A stretch of DNA of 48,717 nucleotides from Clostridium sp. MCC353 (GTDB lineage: Bacteria; Bacillota; Clostridia; Lachnospirales; Lachnospiraceae). The notes below the pieces were generated by a model, which worked only from the letters and a program-made list of their open reading frames with translations, was not told where the DNA came from and did not search any database. Both the position numbers and the translations under genes were made by a program. The stretch lies in assembly GCF_018785315.1 (NCBI RefSeq), contig NZ_WQPN01000163.1, forward strand, positions 1 through 48,717, read 5' to 3'. Positions 16,795-24,481 of the stretch are shown here, one piece after another; position 1 is the stretch's first letter, and each line of letters opens with the position of its first letter.

Positions 16795-18402
16795 TCAACT
16801 CACCTCCTGTTCATTTTCTTCCAGTTCCAGGCCGTTCTTCAGACGGAATACCAGCCGGCGCCCGGGCAGCACTGTGATATGGTCCACCAGTAGTAGGAAC
16901 AGTTCCTCGTCATACGCTTCCAGGATGGCGGGACGGTTGCGGAAGACGCTTATCAGATATTCGGTCTGGGATATCTCCCATTCAAAGGCCTTCTGTCCCT
17001 GCAGCTGCCGCAGCCGTCTCCGGTCCGCTTCCAGCTGTGCCTCAATCTGATTTTGTCTCTCGATAAAAATGGCAGAGCTTATGCTGCCTTCGGTTAATGC
17101 CCTGCCCAGCCTGTATCCCTGCCGTTTTAGTTCCTGGATATTCTGTTCTATCTCCTGGATCTCCCAGTCCTGCTCCGGGTTGCTCTGGATGGTCTTCAGC
17201 GCCGCCAGCATGGGGATCAGGATCTCCTCATAATTGCTGGCAAGCCGGTTCCAGAGCGTAAGAAATGCAGCCTGGATGACGTCCTCGCGGACTGCCTTCT
17301 GGCTGCATTTCTTACTGTCTTTAATATGCTGGTAGCAACACCACTGGATTTTTTCATATGGCTTTCCGATGTAGATTTTCTGCCTGCGAAATTTTGTCCC
17401 ACACTCCCCGCAGAGAATCCGGCTGCTGAATGCATACCGGTTCTGATATACACTGGTATCCTCCACACACTGCCTTTCCCTCCGATACTCATAAATCTGG
17501 CGGATAGCCGCAGCCTCCTCTCTGGTAATGATGGGCTCATGGTCATCTGCTATCAGATACTGGGGCAGTTCTCCCCGGTTGTTTTTGCGAATGAATGGGA
17601 CTCCATCGGTCGTATAGGTTTTCTGAAGCAGCAGATCCCCTTCATATGCACAGTTCTGAAGAATCCCCTTTACCACACTGTCCAGCCATTCCTTTGCTCC
17701 ACGGATCGTGGGAATCCCTGCTGTTTCCAGTTCTGCGGCAATGGTGTAGGACCCTTTCCCTCCCAGGTATTCATCAAAAATCCAGCGCACGATCTCTGCC
17801 TCTTCTTTTTTGATAACTAGCTCTCCATACTCATTATTCTCATAACCATACGGTGGGCTGCTTATAATGAATGTACCATTTCGGAATCTCCGAACTACCG
17901 ACCACTTATTATTGGTGGAAATACTCTCGGATTCTCCCTGGGCGATAGAGCTCAAGATGGTAATCATCTGCTCGCTCTTTTCCATAAGGGTGTTAACCCT
18001 CTCCTTCTCAAAGTAAACGCCTATCCCAAGGGCCTTCAGTTCCCGGATAGCTTTGATGCTGTCCAACGTGTTTCTGGCAAACCGGGTCACGGATTTTGTC
18101 AGGATCAAATCAATTTTTCCCTGCCGGCAGTCCTCCATCATCTGCTGGAAGTCATCTCTCCGGTACAACTTTGTGCCGGTCCGGCCTTCGTCTGCATAGA
18201 TACCGGCCAGCACCCAGCCCTCCTTCTCTCCAATCAGCCGGGTATAATAGTCTACCTGGGCTTCAAAGGAATTCTTTTGGTCCGCCGAGTTCGTACTGAC
18301 GCGGCAGTAGGCGCAGACACGTTTGACTTCCACCGCATTGGCGGCGGAACCGCTGCTAACAGGCTCGATTTTTGTGATTTTCTTTACAACCTTCTTCGTC
18401 AT
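16795..18402 (-). CDS. Large serine recombinase, catalytic
   Basis: The 535-residue protein starts at the ATG at 18402, chosen for its AAGGAGAG site; the frame opens 18 codons earlier. The resolvase domain has YCRVSTNSADQ (catalytic Ser about 36) and LTKSVTRFARNTLDSI. The recombinase domain, a zinc ribbon (CGECGTKFRRQ... CCYQHIKDSKKC) and a coiled coil (about 400-480) follow. Its stop overlaps the start region of the catalytic-domain-less recombinase gene, so the three are translationally coupled. Two distinct catalytic recombinases with an accessory one resembles the multi-recombinase sets of SCCmec (ccr) and some streptococcal and clostridial elements. Confidence 0.93.
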   Translation of the reverse strand: MTKKVVKKITKIEPVSSGSAANAVEVKRVCAYCRVSTNSADQKNSFEAQVDYYTRLIGEKEGWVLAGIYADEGRTGTKLYRRDDFQQMMEDCRQGKIDLILTKSVTRFARNTLDSIKAIRELKALGIGVYFEKERVNTLMEKSEQMITILSSIAQGESESISTNNKWSVVRRFRNGTFIISSPPYGYENNEYGELVIKKEEAEIVRWIFDEYLGGKGSYTIAAELETAGIPTIRGAKEWLDSVVKGILQNCAYEGDLLLQKTYTTDGVPFIRKNNRGELPQYLIADDHEPIITREEAAAIRQIYEYRRERQCVEDTSVYQNRYAFSSRILCGECGTKFRRQKIYIGKPYEKIQWCCYQHIKDSKKCSQKAVREDVIQAAFLTLWNRLASNYEEILIPMLAALKTIQSNPEQDWEIQEIEQNIQELKRQGYRLGRALTEGSISSAIFIERQNQIEAQLEADRRRLRQLQGQKAFEWEISQTEYLISVFRNRPAILEAYDEELFLLLVDHITVLPGRRLVFRLKNGLELEENEQEVS

Positions 18403-18479
18403 AGGCTTCTCTCCTTCCTTTCTTTTTTCTCCTGTTAGCACCACACAATACCACAAGTTTTCAGATATATCCAGTGTTT

Positions 18480-18641
18480 TTACCCATATACTTTCGACAA
18501 TTCCGGAGAAAATGTTTCCCGGTTCAAAGTATCGATTTTTTTGTATTCCTCATCCGAGATAAAGCCATTTTCCAGCATCAGATTCAGCAGTTTCCGGGCT
18601 ACACTGTACCGGACTTCATTTGTTTCTTTTTTCTGTTCCAT
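18480..18641 (-). CDS. Small conserved element protein
   Basis: A 53-residue frame from the ATG at 18641, preceded by TAGGAGGCAGGCC. It encodes a basic N-terminus, then RKLLNLMLENGFISDEEYKK and IDTLNRETFSPELSKVYG. This SHOCT-like short helix pattern (a helix, then 'G.IS.EEY..ID.LN...F.P.L') recurs before large serine recombinases in Clostridia elements. It lies between the resolvase-like gene (11 nt upstream) and the first large recombinase. It might be a recombination directionality factor or a small regulator; neither is shown. Confidence 0.65.
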   Translation of the reverse strand: MEQKKETNEVRYSVARKLLNLMLENGFISDEEYKKIDTLNRETFSPELSKVYG

Positions 18642-18651
18642 GGCCTGCCTC

Positions 18652-19062
18652 CTAATGAATGGATAAATTTGGACTGTCTTCCGGTATCGCCAATGCCGAG
18701 TCCTTTAACACAGAAGTGCAAAGCACTTCCATCTTCCCCTGTTCCGGCGAATAAGCCTCCACACCAAAGCTCTGTAAAAACTCTGCATAGGCAATGATGT
18801 CCTTTGCATTGCGGCTCAGGCGGTCGGGACCGATCACCACCAGAATATTCACACTCTGCTGTGATACCGCATCGGTCAACGCCTGGAGGCCGGGCCGGTT
18901 CATATCCCGGCAGGAACCGGTGTCCTGGGAATGACCGACTACCTCCCAGCCCATGCAGGAGGCATATTCGGTTAGCTTCTGGTCCTGCCGCTTCAAGCTC
19001 CCATACCGGTCCTCCGGCGCATCGATCCGGGTATATACCCATGCTTTTTTCTTTTCGTTCAT
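18652..19062 (-). CDS. Resolvase-fold protein with catalytic Ser replaced
   Basis: The 136-residue protein is a single resolvase-type domain: WVYTRIDAPEDRYGSLKRQ, LTEYASCMGWEV, then VNILVVIGPDRLSRNAKDII. In active serine recombinases the first motif reads (Y)xRVS, and the Ser attacks DNA. Here the same place reads T-R-I-D (residues 11-14), so the nucleophile is an aspartate and strand cleavage is not expected. The Arg residues of DRLSRN remain. There is no DNA-binding domain or zinc ribbon. The ribosome site is GGGAGAGG. It may bind the neighbouring recombinases and modulate them. Confidence 0.75.
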   Translation of the reverse strand: MNEKKKAWVYTRIDAPEDRYGSLKRQDQKLTEYASCMGWEVVGHSQDTGSCRDMNRPGLQALTDAVSQQSVNILVVIGPDRLSRNAKDIIAYAEFLQSFGVEAYSPEQGKMEVLCTSVLKDSALAIPEDSPNLSIH

Positions 19063-19158
19063 AAGATCCTCTCCCTCCTATTCTGGATTTCTACGTTCAA
19101 TCGAACTTTAAATCTATATATACGGCTCAGCTCTTTCTGCCGTTTCGTTGTTTTTCGT

Positions 19159-19503
19159 CTAACTAAGGCCGATGCTGATCCGCAGCGCATGATCTACCTG
19201 CCTCATATCCTCTTCCGTCAATCGGCCTATGTACTCCCGCAGACGGACACGGTCGATGGTCCGGATCTGTTCCAGCAGTACAACGGAATGTTCTTTCAGG
19301 CCACAGGGCTTGGGATTGATTGGGACATGGGTCGGCAGCGGATGCTTGTCCTGTCTGCTGGTCACGGCCGCTACAATTACAGTAGGACTGAACCGGTTCC
19401 CCATATCATTCTGGATCATCAGCACTGGCCTTACGCCGCCCTGTTCGCTGCCGGTTACCGGTGTCAGGTCTGCATAGTATAAATCGCCCCTTAAAATATT
19501 CAC
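19159..19503 (-). CDS. MazF/PemK-type toxin-like protein
   Basis: The 114-residue protein starts at a GTG at 19503, with GGGGAGAACC upstream; an upstream ATG at 19542 has no site. It matches the MazF/PemK fold: [31 protein letters not shown] at the N-terminus, TVIVAAVTS, then [20 protein letters not shown] and the last helix. MazF enzymes are sequence-specific mRNA endoribonucleases (established). No MazE-like antitoxin was found: the preceding gene is a 54-residue protein separated by a terminator. Such solitary MazF-like genes occur in Clostridia elements, so the role may be element stability or regulation. Confidence 0.85.
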   Translation of the reverse strand: MNILRGDLYYADLTPVTGSEQGGVRPVLMIQNDMGNRFSPTVIVAAVTSRQDKHPLPTHVPINPKPCGLKEHSVVLLEQIRTIDRVRLREYIGRLTEEDMRQVDHALRISIGLS

Positions 19504-19540
19504 TTTGGTTCTCCCCTCTCTTACTCGATTTTCTGGAAAC

Positions 19541-19574
19541 AAAAAATCCCCTCACTCGTATTGAACAAGGGGAT
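19541..19574 (-). terminator. Terminator after the 54-residue gene
   Basis: ATCCCC (19546-19551) pairs with GGGGAT (19569-19574). On the minus strand the hairpin is followed by a T run (19541-19546), 31 nt after the stop of the gene at 19606-19770. Confidence 0.65.
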
Positions 19575-19605
19575 GAAACTCTATGTAGTTTTATCCAGTT
19601 CTCTT

Positions 19606-19770
19606 TTAAAGCCGGACTTTACGCAAAGGATAGTTTTCCTGCTCCTTTCGGTAATCTTCCCACATCTGTTTCCAGTCGATGCTGTCGCGCTTGCAAGGGT
19701 CGTGATGGGCCGATTCTTCTCTCCCAAATCGGATATACATTGCCACGGCCTTTTTACTATCATTCCTCAT
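19606..19770 (-). CDS. Small element protein of unknown function
   Basis: The 54-residue frame starts at the ATG at 19770, preceded by AGAGGAGGAAGCAAATC, a strong site; a longer frame upstream lacks one. The sequence MRNDSKKAVAMYIRFGREE resembles the first beta strand of a resolvase domain, and SIDWKQMWEDYRKEQENYPL follows. It is too short to be an enzyme. It precedes the MazF-like gene and could be considered as an antitoxin, but a terminator lies between them. It is probably a regulator or remnant specific to this element family. Confidence 0.55.
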   Translation of the reverse strand: MRNDSKKAVAMYIRFGREESAHHDPCKRDSIDWKQMWEDYRKEQENYPLRKVRL

Positions 19771-19889
19771 GATTTGCTTCCTCCTCTGATGTTCTATTCT
19801 TTCTGTACCACAACATATCTGAATGATCCCAAAACATCTATCACCATATCCAATAAAAATGGATGGTATTCTTAGCCAATCTGACAAAA

Positions 19890-20380
19890 ATTCACTGTTT
19901 CGATAAACTGTATCTGATGGCGGCGGTTAAGAAACTGCCGCCGCCACACAGTATAAAAACGTACTTGTTCTTCATTTCATTTTTATTAAATACTTCATGC
20001 TCCTATTCGGCACACCTCCCCGGAGCCTGGCAGTCGATTACAACCGGCCCTGGCAAAGCCGTCATGGGCACAGCATTCTTTGCTGCCCCAGCCGGGATCT
20101 CCGGCTGCCGCTCTCATTGCGTGATCCCTCGGTCAAGAGGGGCTGTGACTGAACGGAAGTATCATCATAGGCTGCCCAGGTCATGGCGGGATGGCCCTGC
20201 CACGGGCCATTTAAAGAACAGAAAAAACCGCTCTGCACCTTCGATATGATCGGATTGACAGAATACTAGAGATCCTGCAGGTGGTCGTGGCGTATCTTTC
20301 TATGCCGCTTTCGCTTTCGCGCTGGACAGCTAACGTATCGTAATCGCTGGATATGAAATTTTCAAGGAACAACGGGGACT
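19890..20380. other. Element intergenic region, no supported gene
   Basis: About 490 nt without a convincing gene. Part of it (20020-20230) is GC-rich with short palindromic stretches (GGCCCGTGGCAGGGCC), and short frames lack ribosome sites. It could hold an origin of transfer or regulatory RNA, but nothing here shows it. Confidence 0.35.
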
Positions 20381-20386
20381 GAATAA

Positions 20387-20422
20387 GCCCCTTCACTCCT
20401 ATAAAGGAAAAAGTGAAGGGGC
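20387..20422. terminator. 10-bp perfect hairpin downstream of the sigma-like gene
   Basis: GCCCCTTCAC (20387-20396) and GTGAAGGGGC (20413-20422) are perfect inverted repeats with a 16-nt loop, 25 nt after the stop of the sigma-like gene. The T run is weak (TTATTC), so it may stabilise RNA or end transcription inefficiently. Confidence 0.5.
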
Positions 20423-20446
20423 CTACAACCTCAGAAAACAAAAAAT

Positions 20447-20857
20447 TTATTCTATTTTTTCACGGAGCTTTCTCAGAAGCCGTTTCTTCCGCTTACTCAC
20501 TGCCTGCTGGGTGACTCCGAGGCGGGCTGCCAGCTCGCCCTCCGTAATCCCAGAAAAGAACAAAGCATCAATTAACAGGCGTTCCTCCACATTCAGTTCA
20601 TCCAACGCATGGTACAGTCTGCGGTTATCTTCGGCCCGGATCATCTCCTCCTCAATTCCCGGAGCCGAACGAACCACACGGTATTCCGCGTTCACCCCTT
20701 CCTCCTGGAACCGTTCCAGCGACATCTCGATCTGTCGGATGACACGGTTCTGATATCGTTCCGCCTCACGGGCTTTATGATAGGCGTAATAAACTTCTCT
20801 GCTCACTTCCACACGTTCTCTCTGTACAATAATGGTATAAATCCTTTCTTCCGCCAT
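20447..20857 (-). CDS. Sigma-70 region 4-like helix-turn-helix protein
   Basis: The 136-residue protein starts at the ATG at 20857 (GGAGGA site); the frame is open further upstream without one. The N-terminus is MAEERIYTIIVQRERVEVSR; residues about 75-136 match sigma-70 region 4: ALDELNVEERLLIDALFFSG, ITEGELAARLGVTQQAVSKR, and a basic end KKRLLRKLREKIE. It lacks region 2, so it does not replace a full sigma factor. Such proteins (like Orf7/Orf8 of Tn916) usually activate element genes. It is divergent from nothing nearby; the next genes downstream are the small protein, MazF and the recombinases, plausible targets. Confidence 0.8.
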   Translation of the reverse strand: MAEERIYTIIVQRERVEVSREVYYAYHKAREAERYQNRVIRQIEMSLERFQEEGVNAEYRVVRSAPGIEEEMIRAEDNRRLYHALDELNVEERLLIDALFFSGITEGELAARLGVTQQAVSKRKKRLLRKLREKIE

Positions 20858-21300
20858 AGGGCTTGTCCTCCAATTCTTGAAATTTGAAATGAAGAACAAG
20901 CCCGGCGGTGAACGGCACCGGGTGTTATGAACAGAAACACAGAAAGCATAAGGGCTGGACGATGTGTAATCTTTTGCATCCTGCTGCCTGTGTCTGTCTT
21001 TTTTCTGTATTAATCGCTGATCCCTATCCCCAGCCGGGAACAGAGACACAGACTGACTTTGTTTCAGGCCGATTCCGTTTTCTGTGTTACAGCTGACCTA
21101 TAATATCGCTGCTTTTGATCAGCAGCGGCAAGGAAATCAACCAACGCAAAAAAATCCCCCCAAACATCAGCGGTGCTCAGGGAGATTTATTTTCTATGAC
21201 CATGTTAACAAAACCCTCTCAGCACGGCTTTTTTTTGACGGGCTGCCGGGTAAAATGTATGTTAAATAATCCACAATATCAGCTTAAATGAGATTATAAA
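20858..21300. other. Intergenic between sigma-like gene and response regulator
   Basis: About 440 nt with no supported gene. It contains the leader of the sigma-like gene, a terminator-like hairpin at 21148-21188 and AT-rich sequence at 21250-21300. An element end could lie here, but no repeat pair was recognised. Confidence 0.4.
21148..21188 (-). terminator. Terminator-like hairpin with T run
   Basis: On the minus strand, AAATCTCCC pairs imperfectly with GGGGGGATTT around an AGCACCGCTGATG loop and is followed by a run of seven T. It could end transcription entering from the response-regulator side or act as an attenuator ahead of the sigma-like gene. Confidence 0.5.
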
Positions 21301-21303
21301 ATA

Positions 21304-21345
21304 GGGGAGGGGGATATTTGGGGGATTTTCGGGGAAAATTGGGGG
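21304..21345 (+). other. G-tract cluster, potential G-quadruplex
   Basis: Five runs of four to five G at 21304-21307, 21309-21313, 21320-21324, 21331-21334 and 21341-21345, with loops of 1 and then 6, 6 and 6 nt. The spacing is regular. It lies between the integrative-element module and the response-regulator terminator. Confidence 0.6.
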
Positions 21346-21366
21346 AAGGCTTCGGCACCTTTCGAC

Positions 21367-21404
21367 AAAAATACCGAGAAGCATAACGTCTTCTCGGTAT
21401 TTTT
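21367..21404. terminator. Strong bidirectional terminator
   Basis: AAAAATACCGAGAAG (21367-21381) and CTTCTCGGTATTTTT (21390-21404) are perfect 15-bp inverted repeats with an 8-nt loop, starting 10 nt after the stop of the response regulator. A and T runs on both sides suit termination in both directions. Confidence 0.9.
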
Positions 21405-21413
21405 CAAAATGAT

Positions 21414-22124
21414 TTATTTTTTGCTTTCATCAACAAAGCGGTATCCAATGCCCCAGACATTTTTAATATATTCCCGGTTGTAGGCTGTCAGCTTTTTCCG
21501 GAGGGTCTTAATCTGGCTCTTTACCGCTTCGTCTATATCATAGGCATTTTCATTATTCCAGACCAGGCTGTAGAGCTGCTCTTTGCTCAGAACCTGGCCT
21601 GCATGGCTTGCTAAGCAAAAAAGCAAGTCAAACTCCTTACGAGTCAAATTTAATTCCTGGCCATCTAGCATCACAATCCTTCGTTCCGGATCAATCAGCA
21701 AGTCCATACCGAACGCCAATGTATAGCAGCGACTTTTCGGGGCATTTAAGTTGATATATAAATCCATCAAAGATTCCGCTTGAGCCAGACATTCTTCCAA
21801 TTCGTATGGTTTTTCCAGATATGCATGAGCTCCTGCTTGATATGCAGCCAGTTTAGCTTCTTGACCCGGCTTGGAGGAAAGAACTAAAATAGGAATGGTT
21901 TTAGTATTTCTCATTATTTTAAGTAATTCCTGACCATCTGCCTCTGCAAGAAAAATATCCATAATTACAAGGCAGTATTCCTGTTCCATGAAGCGCTTAA
22001 GTCCTTCAGATACAGAGTTAGCATAATACACATCTGTTGTAGGGCTTTGCAATGAATATTTTATTTGATGACAAACCTTTATATCATCATCAATTATTAA
22101 TACCTTTTTCTTCAATACTACCAC
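21414..22124 (-). CDS. OmpR-family response regulator, orphan
   Basis: The 236-residue protein has a receiver domain (1-120) with the acidic pocket LIIDDD, the phosphoacceptor Asp about 56 in VIMDIF, and the switch Lys in LEKPYE. A winged-helix DNA-binding domain follows (about 140-232: LTRKEFDLLFCLASHAGQVLSKEQL, then DEAVKSQIKTLRKKL and WGIGYRF). No histidine kinase gene is adjacent: upstream is an aldo-keto reductase, downstream the terminator. It may be the last gene of the redox cluster or a chromosomal orphan. Targets are unknown. Confidence 0.92.
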   Translation of the reverse strand: MVVLKKKVLIIDDDIKVCHQIKYSLQSPTTDVYYANSVSEGLKRFMEQEYCLVIMDIFLAEADGQELLKIMRNTKTIPILVLSSKPGQEAKLAAYQAGAHAYLEKPYELEECLAQAESLMDLYINLNAPKSRCYTLAFGMDLLIDPERRIVMLDGQELNLTRKEFDLLFCLASHAGQVLSKEQLYSLVWNNENAYDIDEAVKSQIKTLRKKLTAYNREYIKNVWGIGYRFVDESKK

Positions 22125-22235
22125 CTTAACTTTCGTGTATTTTAATTTTGCCCTAAAAATACAGGATATTGTTCTTTTGCATTGATATCAGTATCTGTCA
22201 CTACATTTCTCTTATTCTATATCTGCTATCCTCCG

Positions 22236-23273
22236 TCATATTTTCTGGTCCCCCACCGACCACACATGCTTCTCCTCTTTGCTTTGCGGTGTATTCTGGG
22301 CCATAACACCTACCAGCTTATGGGGAACATAAGCCTCCTCCAAATACGCAAGCTCCTCTGCGTCCAGTTTCACCTCCACTGCTTTTGCAGCACCCTCGAT
22401 ATGATGAGGTTTTGTCATGCCCACAACGGGAGAGGTCACTTTCTCGAGCAACCATGCCAGGGAAATTTCTGTCATGGAAACCTTATGCCGTTCCGCCAAT
22501 TCCGCCACACGGTCAATGATGATCTGATCCTGTGCGGCTGTGTCGCCATATTTCAGTTTCGCGTAACTGTCCTCCTGCAGACGTTTTGAAGTCTCTCCCG
22601 GATGCTTTGACAATCTGCCGCCTGCCAGGGCGCTGTAGGGTGTCATGGCGATATGTTCTTCCTGACAGTAAGGCGCCATCTCCCGCTCCTCCTCCCTGAA
22701 AATCAGATTGTAATGCCCCTGAACCGACACAAATCTGGCAAATCCGTCCCTCTCCGCCAGAGCATTCGCCTTGGCCAACTGCCAGGCATAGCAGTTGGAA
22801 ATGCCGATATACCGGACTTTCCCCTCTTTCACCAGGCGGTTTAAGCCGTCCATAATGTCATAAAGCGGGGTCCCGTAGTCCCACATATGATAGATATACA
22901 GATCCACATAGTCCATTCCCAGATTTTTAAGGCTCATCTCCGCCATCCGCCGGATATGCTCCTGCCCGCTGATTCCCTGGCTGATCTCATCTGCCGTCCT
23001 CGGCATGAATTTCGTTGCGACCACAACGTCCTCACGTTTCGCAAAATCCCGCAATGCGCGGCCTAAGTATTGCTCGCTGGTCCCGCTCTGATAACCGACG
23101 GCCGTGTCAAAGAAATTAATTCCCAAGTCCAGTCCCTGTTTAATGATTTCTCTGGAGTGTTCCTCATCCAGTGTCCAACTATGCTGTCCCCTAGACGGAT
23201 CTCCGAACCCCATACAGCCCATGCAGATACGGGATACATTTAAGTCAGAATTTCCAAGTTTTGTGTAGTTCAT
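22236..23273 (-). CDS. Aldo/keto reductase
   Basis: The 345-residue protein has the aldo/keto reductase barrel and the full catalytic tetrad: D56 and Y61 (INFFDTAVGYQSG), K88 (VVATKFMPR) and H129 (YIYHMWD). NADPH-binding residues lie near the C-terminus (SPVVGMTKPHHIE). It resembles YajO/Tas-type reductases, which reduce aldehydes, methylglyoxal and other carbonyls. The ribosome site AAGGAG is ideal. It is the last enzyme gene of the long minus-strand redox cluster and lies 58 nt after the cyclophilin-like lipoprotein gene, so it is probably in the same transcript. Confidence 0.92.
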   Translation of the reverse strand: MNYTKLGNSDLNVSRICMGCMGFGDPSRGQHSWTLDEEHSREIIKQGLDLGINFFDTAVGYQSGTSEQYLGRALRDFAKREDVVVATKFMPRTADEISQGISGQEHIRRMAEMSLKNLGMDYVDLYIYHMWDYGTPLYDIMDGLNRLVKEGKVRYIGISNCYAWQLAKANALAERDGFARFVSVQGHYNLIFREEEREMAPYCQEEHIAMTPYSALAGGRLSKHPGETSKRLQEDSYAKLKYGDTAAQDQIIIDRVAELAERHKVSMTEISLAWLLEKVTSPVVGMTKPHHIEGAAKAVEVKLDAEELAYLEEAYVPHKLVGVMAQNTPQSKEEKHVWSVGDQKI

Positions 23274-23331
23274 AAATCTCCTTTCCGGCTTTTACAAAAG
23301 TCCTCTTCCCGATACAAATTCCTCCCGGCTT

Positions 23332-23940
23332 CTACTCCATGATTTCCATAGAGCCTGTAAAATCATCCGCTTTCCCGACCAGCACTTCCAGTCCGCTTTC
23401 CACTTTTCCCAGGGGAACCAGTTCATCGGAATGGCGGAAATCTCCGTAAAAGATCGTGAAATTTCCCCATGGCCGGTAGATGACCATCTCCCCGGCCACC
23501 GGGTCATAGCCTGGTTCCTCATCTGCGATAGAGAACGGCTCATCCGAGACGTTAGCCGGCTTCTCGATTCCTGAAAGGTCATAAAACTCCAAATTCTCCA
23601 TAGGCAGCCGCTCTAAGAATGCCACGGCTGCCGTATTGTCATACATGGCGATAATTACCTCTTCTCCGTCTACCGTCAGCTTCACCCTTATGCCATTGTA
23701 TCCCGGGCTGCTCCCATCCGGATAGGTTCCAATTTCTGTTCCTCCTGTTTGCACGGCAAAAGAATACTGGGAACCGTCAGATGATTGCGCTTCCGCAGAT
23801 GTCTGTGTTTCCGCAACTGTTTCTGCAACTATCTCTGCGGCAGTGGTACCTGGCGCTGCAGATTCCCTGTTTGCACTGCAGGCAGTTACCAATAGCACTG
23901 CGGCAGCCGCCAGAAATCCTGTCAATTTTATTTTCTTCAT
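23332..23940 (-). CDS. Cyclophilin-like fold lipoprotein
   Basis: The 202-residue protein has a lipoprotein signal peptide ending at LLVTAC (Cys 21) and a Ser/Thr/Ala/Glu-rich linker to about 55. The rest matches the cyclophilin-like fold family often found with flavodoxins in Firmicutes: VKLTVDGEEVIIAMYDNTAA, AAVAFLERLPMENLEFYDLS, then VIYRPWGNFTIFYGDFRHS and LVPLGKVESGLE. Typical bacterial homologues lack prolyl isomerase residues, so ligand binding is more likely than catalysis. It is placed outside the cell, like the flavodoxin lipoproteins upstream. A ligand such as a flavin or thiol compound is conceivable but not shown. Confidence 0.8.
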   Translation of the reverse strand: MKKIKLTGFLAAAAVLLVTACSANRESAAPGTTAAEIVAETVAETQTSAEAQSSDGSQYSFAVQTGGTEIGTYPDGSSPGYNGIRVKLTVDGEEVIIAMYDNTAAVAFLERLPMENLEFYDLSGIEKPANVSDEPFSIADEEPGYDPVAGEMVIYRPWGNFTIFYGDFRHSDELVPLGKVESGLEVLVGKADDFTGSMEIME

Positions 23941-23970
23941 ATAATGATAGTCTCCTTTTTTTCTCTGTGC

Positions 23971-24459
23971 TCATACCCGCGCGAATCCAATCTTTTCCAT
24001 CCACCCCCGAATCTGATCCTCCAATCGGATTCCCCCGTCTCCCATGACCGAAAATCCCGGCAGTATCTTAGATCCCGGGCAGAGGGAGGCAATCCCTCCC
24101 GCCACCCTCCCCATACCGCTCCCGCCATGGGTACAAAATGGGATCACAGTCTTTCCCGCCCAGTCAAGACCGGTCAAAAAAGAAGTAAGTGGAGGCGTCA
24201 TGGCCCCGCACCAGTTAGGCGTCCCTGCAAAAACAATGTCATACTCTTCCGCTTTCACTGACACAGGCAGAAGTCTTGGATGATATCCATCACGGATCTC
24301 ACGCCTTGCCCTCAGTACCAGATCCTGGTATCCCGGCGGATACGGCTGCCTCGGATAAATACAGCACAGTTCTCCCCCGGCTGCCTGTTGGATTGCCTTC
24401 GCCACCTGAAGGGTATTCCCCGAATAAGAATAGCATACCGTTAATAGTTTACTTGCCAT
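23971..24459 (-). CDS. Flavodoxin, cytoplasmic
   Basis: The 162-residue protein starts at the ATG at 24459 (GGGGGTGG site; a GTG at 24468 is possible). It is a flavodoxin fold with an FMN phosphate loop CYSYSGNTLQVAK near residue 10, the 60s-type loop AGTPNWCGAMTPPLTSFL and the segment GKTVIPFCTHGGSGMG shared by all flavodoxins of this cluster. Unlike them it has no signal peptide, so it acts in the cytosol. The Trp of the usual PNWW motif is replaced by Cys in PNWC. It is the single cytosolic member and may reduce or be reduced by the flavin reductase further upstream (inference). Confidence 0.9.
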   Translation of the reverse strand: MASKLLTVCYSYSGNTLQVAKAIQQAAGGELCCIYPRQPYPPGYQDLVLRARREIRDGYHPRLLPVSVKAEEYDIVFAGTPNWCGAMTPPLTSFLTGLDWAGKTVIPFCTHGGSGMGRVAGGIASLCPGSKILPGFSVMGDGGIRLEDQIRGWMEKIGFARV

Positions 24460-24481
24460 TGAAACCACCCCCAGCCGCTTA

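Noticed and set aside
20858-21049. N-terminal extension of the sigma-like protein
   Set aside because: The extra 64 residues have no family match and the strong ribosome site lies at 20857.
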